NCBI GenBank assembly: GCA_037074705.1
Contig: CM073596.1
Location: 59,595,619 to 59,659,618 of the forward strand
DNA from: Zhengitettix transpicula
Taxonomy: Eukaryota; Arthropoda; Insecta; Orthoptera; Tetrigidae
Length of the DNA: 64,000 nucleotides
Direction of reading: 5' to 3'
Of this stretch, positions 56,576 to 64,000 are shown piece after piece (the first letter of the stretch is position 1; the number at the start of each line of letters is the position of its first letter). The notes under the pieces are model-generated. The model made no database searches and was not told the DNA's origin. It saw only the letters and a program-made list of their open reading frames with translations. A program made the position numbers and the translations under genes.

Positions 56576-57868
56576 TAATGAGGAAATAGGATTCGTCACT
56601 AACTTGGATTTCAAATTTAATTAAACTGGAGAAATTTTAATGGAATTTTTAATTTAATTTTCTTATTTTAAGAAGAAACTGAGTAAGATAAAGAAAGGAA
56701 TCATGTGTGGGTATAGAAAGAAAATTCAAAGAGAGGCAAGAGTGATTGACGGGACACAGCCCGAGGAGACTGCATATGAGTTTACTGTTCGAAACGTCGT
56801 TGAATAAATATTGTCTCGTTTATTCTCCAAAAAGCTGCCTGAATAATTATGTTCCAGTACGAAACTCGTGATGTTTTTCCACGAAACCACTCGGCTGTAG
56901 AGGAGAGGATTGAAGAAGAAAGAGAGTTTACTGGCGACCGTATCCTCCGTGTCTTGAGTATTATTAAATTGTGTGGGGGGTTTCTGTTTCAAATGGCACA
57001 GGAAATTGTCGCGACAGGTTTGGCCGTTTCTATCGAATTACCCCTTGGAGGAAGCTGGCCAGACCTTTCCTCATCCTCCTCCTTCAGGCCGTAAATCAAT
57101 GCGGCTACAACAGACCACAAAGTGCTTTAAACCTGGAGATTATTCCTCTCCTCTCCTCTCCTCCAAGAAGTGCGCGGGAAGACAGCTCGGAAACTATCCG
57201 CAGGTTAATAATAATAAAAAAAGAAAATATACAAAATCACTCAAGACATTATCCAACTTTTAATGTAGTAATATCTTTGATCCTCTTATGATGAAAGTAA
57301 TCTCTGATATAATACATTCTCCTCTATCACACTTTAAGGAATGAAGAAAGCCGTAACAAATATTGTTTTTGGTTGGGTGTGTGGCTCTAGTAATCTTTAA
57401 TCTTGTTTTTATAATTATATTCTAGGTGTTTGTAATGCTAGAAACATCCTCAGAAGAAAAAAAACCCACCAGAAACAGTATAAAAGTCTTCCAGGTTTCC
57501 TTAAACTTGGTTACGAATGTTCATATTTATTATATAATAATAACATATATGAAGAAAATCAAAATATTTACTTTTATTCTCAAAATATTTAAGACTGAAC
57601 AAACAATGCCTACTATATTTAAATACGTCCTTAAATTATTTATTTATAAAGTTTTACTCGGGTAAAAAAAAAATATTTTCCTAGATGAAACGTTCAGTAT
57701 TTACTTTTTTTCGTTCATCTATGTTAATATTTTTCAGAATGAGTTTTTTTTACATTTTCTTGTTATAGTTCGTTAATTTTCTTTTCTGTACGCATAACCC
57801 TAATTTTCCTTATTATTCCAATATTTCATGTCTCGATATTGATTGTTCTCTATTTTATTACGTAATAA
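56576..57868. other. Stretch without gene
   Basis: A GAAACGTCGTTG scrap near 56790 resembles the ribozyme 3' side only. Short ORFs at 56849-57291 in three frames have no recognised similarity. Confidence 0.4.
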
Positions 57869-58572
57869 CTAGCAGGGTGCCCGGCGTTGCCCGAGATGTC
57901 ATTTATCTGTAACCCCCCCCCCCCCCCCGTTCCCCGATGTGACTCCAATTTCGGTTGTTTTTCGCTATTTTTATGTAACGCTCCTCGAAACCTATCCCTA
58001 AATGTTCTCACCTCCCATGCCGAAGGGGGTTTGAACTCACTGACCAAATATTTATCCGACTGAAATGGTGACTGTTTTAGCATGTTTAAATATTTCCACC
58101 CCCCCCCCCACCCCCCCCCCCCCCACCCCCCGCTTTTGGGAGTGGTAGACGCGTCTCACCCCCTACTGCGTTTGTTTCCTGGTCGTAAAGAAACACGTGT
58201 ACGAAATTTGGTGAAATTTGCTCCACTGGTGTAGATTTGTATTCACCACCCCAACCCCTTAATGGTGCTCTTTCTCCAGGGTGTAGAGGATGAAAATTAT
58301 ATTCAGATAACATCGGTAGAAGTACTATAAATATCTTTGACCCCTAAAAATATTTATCCGACTGAAATATCGACTGTTTTAGCATGTTCAAATATTTCCA
58401 CCCCCGCTTCTGGAGATGGTAGACGCGTCTCACCCCGACAGTGTTTGTTTCGTGGTTGCAAAGAACACGTGTACGAAATTTGGTGAAATTTTCTCTAGCG
58501 GTGTAGATTTGTATAAAGAACATACAAATATGCATACATACATACAAACGTTCTGCTTTATTTATTAGAAGA
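57869..58572 (-). mobile_element. Non-autonomous Helitron-like element with both termini
   Basis: On the minus strand the element starts TCTTCTAATAAATAAAGC after an A, and ends with the hairpin CGGGCAACGCCGGG, ACCCTG, CTAG followed by T. TC at the start, a hairpin about six bases before CTAG, and insertion between A and T are the Helitron hallmarks. TATGTATGTATG near the 5' end is usual for arthropod copies. Two internal modules (58040-58245 and 58345-58516) repeat TTTATCCGACTGAAAT, TGGTAGACGCGTCTCACCCC and ACGTGTACGAAATTTGGTGA. No Rep/helicase gene is present. Confidence 0.75.
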
Positions 58573-59083
58573 TTTATTTTCCGTATAAATGTGTTTCTCT
58601 TTCCCATTCATTTAGTTTTTAATGCTGTTTAGAATCGAAAATTTTTACAGCACGATGGTTTTTAAGGGAAAATAGGTTTTTCCTAAAACTCTGATATTTG
58701 AGGAGGTTTTTTTTATCACTGAAAACAACGAATGTATCGCCGAGATAACAAAATTAATTTTGGTTGAATTGCTCTCGTAAATCCGGGAGCTCATGAGACT
58801 GTCAAATCAGGCATTGAAATGAGAAATAATTTGACTCCTCAATTTTTCATTATCACACCGTACTTTTAAAATCCAAGCATGTAAATAAAACCTTTACACT
58901 AGGAATTTGTTTCTTAAATGTGGTTGTATAAAATATAATTTCGGAAGACATTTATAAGTTCTTATTGAAGGCTCTCCAGGTACAGATGCAGCAGGAAGAG
59001 TACTCGGGGTTTCCACACGGGTTTCACGACGTTTCGACGACAACCTCTGTCATCTTCGGCTGTGTCTATATATTATTCCCTTG
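58573..59083. other. Stretch without gene
   Basis: AT-rich, with a hammerhead-like scrap at 59030-59059; otherwise nothing. Confidence 0.45.
59030..59059 (-). ncRNA. Decayed hammerhead-like core
   Basis: Minus strand: CCGAAGA (U4 to C), TGACA...TGTCG, TC, GAAACGTCGTG. A four-pair helix survives. Confidence 0.35.
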
Positions 59084-59660
59084 CTAACTATTTCTTTTTT
59101 TATTCTTATTATTTTTTTAGGGCAACTGGCTACATGAGGGTAATCCACGTTGGGCAACTCCCCTTTAATATCATAGGAAGGGATTGGAAAGGGGGGATGC
59201 GGAAAGGCAGAGGAAGGTAGCCAAGGGTTAACTAGGGCCCCCGGGCTATATGTTAAGGATCCTACCCGGCAGTCGCCTAAAAGGATTGAAGGGAAACCCT
59301 AGAAAAACCTGCTTCAGGTAAGTCGGGCATTGGGTACTTGTCCCACGCCCTTCCGATGGCGGGAGAGGGGTTTGCTGTGGGGACGCAGCATTCCCTTCTC
59401 CGTGCCTCGACCAGTTTAGGAGGCAGCTGGCCGACTATTCCAATGGGAATAGCGAACAACTCTTACCGTATGTCCAAGGTCTGTGACCCAGGAACATACA
59501 CCTCTCAGAACAGGCCGAGGTGCCTCGGCTTGTGGGAACCTTAGTTCAAAAACGGAGAGAGGAAAAGGCATCCCCAAAGGTAGCCCCTTCGAGTCTCTCC
59601 TATAATGTTCTGCCTGCGAGAGAATAGCCCTCGCAGACCATCGCTAACTATCTCCTTGGC
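59084..59660 (-). mobile_element. Rep-A retroposon, full-length, with target duplication
   Basis: The element proper runs about 59098-59640, from an interrupted T-rich tail (read as A-rich on minus) to the hairpin GAGAATAGCCCTCGCAG. GCTAACTATTTC just before the tail and GCTAACTATCTC just after the hairpin form a 12-base duplication with one mismatch. Confidence 0.85.
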
Positions 59661-60379
59661 TATTACCATGTTATTAGGTTAGTTTCAAATCCTGCCTGCG
59701 ATGTACTTTAAGGGTTTTGCAACAACAAATTAAAATAATGACTAATTAAGACTGCCAATGCAGACAGAAAAAAGGGTAATATAAATACAACACAACGTTT
59801 CTAGGATCCTTGCCCCTTTCGTCAGTAGCGATGAAGAACCTAGAGAAACACTATATGGTTATAAATTGGGAAACCAACAAAAAAAGAAATATTATACACG
59901 TGTCATTTTCCGAAATAGGCGAGGGATCAAATAACACTTGAGTGAGAACCTCCTCACTGCAACGATTCGCAATCTATCACATCCGAACTCAATCAAAGCG
60001 AAACTGCAAGAAGATTGAGTGCAGTGGATTTCTGAAAGTAGAGGGTGGGGGGGGAAGAGGGGGAAAAAAGCATCCCAACGTAATATTACAAGCTTTAAAC
60101 GAAACGCCACGGAGAGATGGAACACGAAAACGAGCAACAGGTTGCTGCTGTCGGTCGGACTTCTTCTGGCAACTCACGTTTCGCCGACGTGAAATAGTTT
60201 GACTTTTTTAAAAAAAAAAATTCCTTTCCCCTGGTTTTTGCCTACTTTTCGATCGACATTACTCGTAGCGACGATATTAAATTCCTAAAGATAAATGCGT
60301 AAATTACTTGTGTGGTTGGCGGGGGGTAAAATATAAGGTTGGCAATGATGTCCATTTAAATGTAATTAGACTGTGTTAC
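59661..60379. other. Stretch with an inverted Penelope-type tail, no gene
   Basis: The tail with core lies at 59740-59850 (minus). 59850-60379 holds only short overlapping ORFs and a G-rich tract near 60046-60065. Confidence 0.5.
59796..59825 (-). ncRNA. Hammerhead-like core
   Basis: Minus strand: CTGACGA, AAGGGGCAAGGATCCTA, GAAACGTTGTG. Core residues intact, helix II weak. Flanked by the TTGTATTTATATTACCC tail. Confidence 0.45.
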
Positions 60380-60530
60380 ATTAATTTAAATTAATGAATC
60401 AGAAAGATAGCCAATTCAGATCAAAAGAAGTGATAATATAAATACCACACAACAACGTTTCTGGGATCCTTGTTTCCCTTTCGTCAAGTGCTAAGAAGAG
60501 CCTAGAGCGACACAACTGCACTTGTCAGTT
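60380..60530 (-). mobile_element. Penelope-type tail with hammerhead-like core, inverted
   Basis: Minus order: GTTGTGTCGCTCTAGGCTCT, TCTTAGCACTTGACGA, GGGA...TCCC, GAAACGTTGTTGTGTGG, TATTTATATTATCAC and GAATTGGCTATCTTTC. It sits immediately 5' of the endonuclease remnant, in opposite orientation. Confidence 0.6.
60456..60486 (-). ncRNA. Hammerhead-like core, inverted end of the Penelope element
   Basis: TTGACGA (C3 to T), AA, GGGA with TCCC, A, GAAACG. Helix II has four pairs. Confidence 0.45.
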
Positions 60531-60560
60531 GACAAAATTCCAAAGAAGTGAAGAATATTC

Positions 60561-60898
60561 AACAACAACGCACTTGACACCTACAGTAAATATCGTGATG
60601 TTTACAAAATCTCATGCTCATATTGTAATATTCCTGCTACATAGGGCAAACGAAACGTTCCCTTAATACAGATATCAAGGAACACGTGTCTAAATATCAA
60701 CCTTCCCATTGATTAACAATCTGTTGTCTGCAGTCATATAATTGATTCTAAACATACATTTGATTGGCGACATACTAAGATTTCAGACATTGACACCAGG
60801 TACAATTCCAGACTCATTTCAGAGATGCTTCATATTAAATCAAACATCACAGATGTTAACGTACAAACAGACACTATGAAACTCAAACAATTGCTAGG
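60561..60898 (+). pseudogene. Penelope-like element GIY-YIG endonuclease, broken
   Basis: Penelope-like retroelements encode a reverse transcriptase followed by a GIY-YIG endonuclease that nicks the target. Seen across three frames: DVYKISCSYCN, then CYIGQTKRSLNT and IKEHVSKYQPSH, then HIIDSKHTFDWRHTKI, SDIDTRYNSRLISEMLHIKS and VNVQTDTMKLKQL. The YIGQTKR block is the conserved YIG/Arg region, and the EH and SEM residues are in order. At least two frameshifts and a stop make it non-functional. The C-terminal end is interrupted by Rep-A at 60897 and resumes at 61746; a stop follows within a few codons. No reverse transcriptase is visible upstream. Confidence 0.8.
60884..60896 (+). repeat. Target-site duplication, left copy
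   Basis: TCAAACAATTGCT, identical to 61746-61758, flanking the Rep-A dimer. Confidence 0.85.
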
Positions 60899-61282
60899 CC
60901 TGGCGAGGGATTCTCTCTCGCAGGCAGAACCTTGTAGGAGAGATACGAAGGGGCTGCCTTTAGGGAACTGGTCGAGGCACAAAGAAGGGAATGCTGCGTC
61001 CCCACAGCAAACTCCTCTCCCGCTATCGGAAGGGCGTGGGACAAGTACCCAATGCCCGACCTACCCGATGCAGGTTTTTCTAGGGTTTTCCCTGCATTTC
61101 TTTAGGCGAATGCCGGGTAGGATCCTTAAACCATAGCCCGGGGGCCCTAGTTAACCCTTGGCTACCTTCCTCTATCCTTCCGCATCCCCCCTTTCTAATC
61201 CCTTCCTATGCTATTAAAGGGGAGTTGCCCAATGTGGATCACCCTCATGTAGCCTGTTGCCCAATAAAAAAAAAAAAAAAAA
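60897..61282 (+). mobile_element. Rep-A copy, first half of a dimer inserted in a Penelope element
   Basis: Has AGGCCTGGCGAGGGATTCTC (5' end), TTGTAGGAGAGATACGAAGG, then a deletion to GAACTGGTCGAGGCAC, and the remaining landmarks to GTTGCCCAAT and an 18-base A run. Confidence 0.85.
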
Positions 61283-61745
61283 GGATCCCTTTTCCTCTCC
61301 GTTTTTGAACTAAGGTTCCCACAAGCCGAGGCATCTCGGCTTGTTCTGAGAGGTGTATGTTCCGGGGGCTCAGACCTTGGGCATACGGTAAGAGTTGTTC
61401 GCTATTCCCATTGGAATAGTCGGCCAGCTGCCTCCTAAACTGGTCGAGGCACGGAGAAGGGAATGCTGCGTCTCCACAGCAAACTCCTCTCTCGCTATCG
61501 GAAGAGCGTGGGACAAGTACCCAATCCCCGACCTACCTGATGCAGGTTTTTCTAGGGTTTTCCCTGCATTTCTTTAGGCGAATGCCGGGTATGATCCTTA
61601 AACTATAGCCCGGGGCCCTCGTTAACCCTTAGCTACCTTCCTCTACCCTTCGGCATCCCCCCTTTCAAATCCCTGCCTATACTATTAAAGGGGAGTTGCC
61701 CAACGTGGATTATCCGCATGTAGCCTGTTGCCCTAAAACAAAAAA
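61283..61745 (+). mobile_element. Rep-A copy, second half of the dimer
   Basis: Starts without hairpins at GGATCCCTTTTCCTCTCCG and runs through all landmarks to GTTGCCC and an A-rich tail. Confidence 0.85.
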
Positions 61746-61758
61746 TCAAACAATTGCT
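61746..61758 (+). repeat. Target-site duplication, right copy
   Basis: TCAAACAATTGCT repeated after the dimer's A-rich tail. Confidence 0.85.
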
Positions 61759-61990
61759 GTGATTCCTTATAATTACGCTAACCCTTGGGCTCTCCCATTG
61801 TCGTTGCTCCCTTATTGTTACCCTCCCATTGTCGTTGAGTTTTCGTCGCTTTCGAGTGTGACCAGTGCAGTTGTGTTGCTCTAGACTCTTCCTCGCATCT
61901 TACGAAAGTGACCGAGTATCCCAGAAACGTTGTGTGGTATTTATATTATAACTTTTTTGTCTGAATTGCCTATATTTCTTAATTTTTAAC
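61759..61990 (+). mobile_element. 3' end of the interrupted Penelope element with hammerhead-like region
   Basis: Continues the endonuclease reading strand: a short C-terminal piece and stop, a CCCATTGTCGTTG doublet (61796, 61828), CAGTTGTGTTGCTCTAGACT, the core region, GTTGTGTGGTATTTATATTA and TGTCTGAATTGCCTATATTT. The ribozyme-like motif is in the same sense as the coding region. Confidence 0.65.
61898..61929 (+). ncRNA. Decayed hammerhead-like core, sense 3' copy
   Basis: CTTACGA in place of CTGACGA, AAGTGACCGAGTATCCCA, GAAACGTTGTG. G5/A6 region is shifted and helix II poor. Confidence 0.4.
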
Positions 61991-62090
61991 AGTTATTAAT
62001 TATAGTTAGAATATTATGGAATCCTTCTTAGGATCCACGGTAACTGAATAATGCGTTTAGAGCCGTGACAGAGCTCGGGATACGTAAATG

Positions 62091-62121
<31 letters not shown>

Positions 62122-62889
62122 TTTGGTAGGAATATTCCCACAATCCGCCATTAAGCAGGTCATTGTGTAAACACCGTTTTCTTTCATAAGGAACTGGGGA
62201 TGGCCTGTGCTCGGCCAAACATACAATATTAATGGTTTCTCCACATCAGATCCTTCCTTCCAAACCGTCCGTCCCGTCCGTTGACTAATGCACAAGATAT
62301 GATTAATTGAACTCGGCGCGAGTTGGTTGGGGTTTGCTTACTATGGTACTTCCTTCCATCATCATTCTCTCTCTCTCTCTCTGTCTTCCTCTCCCTCAAT
62401 TCAGTTATTGCTCAACGTACCTTCACTCCGATGTCTACATCTTGGACAGGTTCACAGGAGTAACAAATTATCCAGGTGATTCCGAGGATTTTTCGTTCCT
62501 TAAATCCTGGTATTCGGCCTTCCAGGAAAGCGTTGTGTATTGGTAACTATCCCGTGGCTGTTTTAATAGTGAATAATATGACAAAGCTTCATTCACGTTT
62601 AAGAGGCTGAAGACGGAGACTAAAGCACGCGTCCAGGATGAGTTTGTACTTTTATATTCATTAATGAAGCACAGTTAAGACTCTTTTTGATTTTAATAAT
62701 ATATACAAATCCACTGGCTGGCCAGATTGAGATGAACACACGGCGATTCTTCTGGGGCGTTGACGCCAATGGAGGTGAGGAATCTGCCACCATGACTGAT
62801 GAATATCACTGTCAATGTGATGGCTGTGAGGAATAATGAAACATTAAAAGATAAGTTTATTAAACTTGAAGAAAAAAGTAAAATAATAG
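61991..62889. other. Stretch without gene
   Basis: GT microsatellite 62097-62121 and a TC run near 62367-62382. ORFs of 79-93 codons show no similarity. Confidence 0.45.
62097..62121. repeat. (GT)n microsatellite
   Basis: GT run of about 25 bases. Confidence 0.9.
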
Positions 62890-63925
62890 AATTGAAAATA
62901 AATGAGAGAAAAACTAAATATCTAAGAATGTCAATAGCGGAAAAATAAAAGAAAAATGCAAGATTTAAGAATAAATTAATATAACTTCGAATGAGTAACT
63001 GGCTCCACATATCTTGGAGTGAACATCAACAGTACCAATAATATATCTACAGAAATTAATCAAAGAATAACAAAAGGAAAATAGAGCACATTACGCAAAC
63101 ATCCCAATACTAAAATCGTCCCTAAACAACAAGAGGAACAAAAGTAAAAGTATATAAAACATTAATTAGACCCATGGTAACGTTTTGGGGGCAGAGACAT
63201 GGACCCTAACTAATAAAGATATGGAGACTTAAGGAGATTTGAAACGAAAATTATTAGGAGAATCTATGGAGCTGTTAAAGAAGGTGAAGAGATAAATAGC
63301 ATCCTAGAAGGAGAAGACATGGTTAAGATTTATAAAATCTCGTAGAATCTCACATGGTTAAGATTTATAAAATCTCGTAGAATCTCACATGGTTGGGACA
63401 CATACAAAAGAATGGCTACAGAAAGAATGCCAAAGCAGATATATAAAGGGAAAGTATTTGATACTAAAAAAAGGGGGGGCGGGGAAGACCAAGGAAAAGA
63501 TGGATCCAAGATGTGATGATGAAGAAAATGAAGACAATCAGATGGTGGGAGAAATCAGAGAAGAGAGAAGATTGGAGGAGGCGGCAAATAGAATCCTAGA
63601 AGGAGAAGACATAGTTAAGATTGATAAAAATCACGTAGAATCTCACATGGTTGGGACACATACAAAAGAATGGCTACAGAAAGAATGCCAAAGCAGATAT
63701 ATAAAGGGAAAGTATTTGGTACTAAAAAAAAGGGGGGGGAAGACCAAGGAAAAGATGGATCCAAGATGTTATGAAGAAAATGAGGACAATCAGATGGTGG
63801 GAGAAAGCCGAGAGGAGAGAGAAGATTGGAGGAGGCAGGTTGTGAAGGCAGCCAAAGCCCACATCGCGGGCTGTAGAGCTTTGGAAGAAGAAGAAGAAGA
63901 AGATGTGATGACTGTGGATCCAACT
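62890..63925 (+). pseudogene. Non-LTR retrotransposon (LINE) reverse transcriptase C-terminal part, degenerate
   Basis: LINE reverse transcriptases copy their own RNA at a nicked target. Seen in shifting frames: LKINERKTKYLRM; TYLGVNINSTNNIS and EINQRITKGNRA; LKSSLNNKR; GAETWTLTNKDMETL; IIRRIYGAVKEGEE; then WLGHIQ, RMPKQIYKGK, GGRPRKRWIQDVM, RWWEKAERREDWRRQ and VVKAAKAHIAGCRAL. This is the typical tail end of the polymerase (YLGV, AETW, GHI, GRPRKRW, DW, AKAH). Many frameshifts. The final part is duplicated: ATGGTTGGGACACATAC at 63389 and 63647. It ends in a GAA run at about 63886. Confidence 0.85.
63317..63385 (+). repeat. 35-bp tandem duplication in the LINE remnant
   Basis: ATGGTTAAGATTTATAAAAT with CTCGTAGAATCTCAC occurs twice head to tail before the larger 258-bp duplication. 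Confidence 0.8.
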
Positions 63926-64000
63926 GTCTGATGGATACTGGAACTTCGTTCTTTTCTGTCCGGAAAATTGTTGAGGTTAATAGACGCGCAGTTCCTAAAG

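Overview
The window looks like a repeat-rich arthropod genome, probably insect. This rests on one gene: the first coding exon of the heparan sulfate polymerase EXT1 / tout-velu (minus strand, 45144-44198). Its N-terminus follows the insect form of the family, and the exon ends at a consensus splice donor. I recognise no other exon. Positions 1-44197 therefore read as the start of a very large intron 1, and 45145-64000 as 5' flank. The exact species cannot be told from the sequence.

Almost everything else is mobile or tandemly repeated DNA. (1) At least 24 copies or pieces of one dispersed retroposon, called Rep-A here, are about 600 bp when full, have twin hairpins at the 5' end, an A-rich 3' tail and target-site duplications, and are often joined as dimers or trimers. 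(2) Penelope-like elements are scattered in pieces. One keeps a broken GIY-YIG endonuclease at 60561-60898; many others are visible only as tails with a hammerhead-ribozyme-like core (CTGANGA, helix II, GAAAC). These cores form tandem arrays at 3042-3538, 25997-26328, 30719-30957 and, most strikingly, 49249-50375. (3) A short Helitron-like element with both termini visible lies at 57869-58572, and a related 286-bp tandem array at 20490-22060. (4) There is an LTR plus primer-binding site at 52694-53264, a degenerate LINE reverse-transcriptase tail at 62890-63925, a tRNA-derived SINE at 45862-45985 and a foldback element at 10961-11330. (5) Satellite-like arrays occupy 15277-16390, 28920-30065, 32090-33170 and 39700-42670, the last with a 4-monomer higher-order repeat. 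TA, GA and GT microsatellites are frequent.

Layout: 1-11000 Rep-A copies, a hammerhead array and AT-rich DNA; 11000-20000 foldback element, Rep-A cluster and purine-rich repeats; 20000-26500 Helitron-like array, inverted Penelope pair and hammerhead array; 26500-43000 Rep-A trimer and four tandem arrays; 43996-45384 the gene in a GC-rich island; 45800-51000 SINE and the main hammerhead array; 51000-64000 Rep-A, LTR, Helitron, Penelope endonuclease and LINE. The working hypothesis for the window's unusual content is that Penelope-type elements have seeded intron 1 and the upstream flank of this gene with many self-cleaving-RNA motifs, several amplified in tandem with unit lengths of about 128-185 bp.
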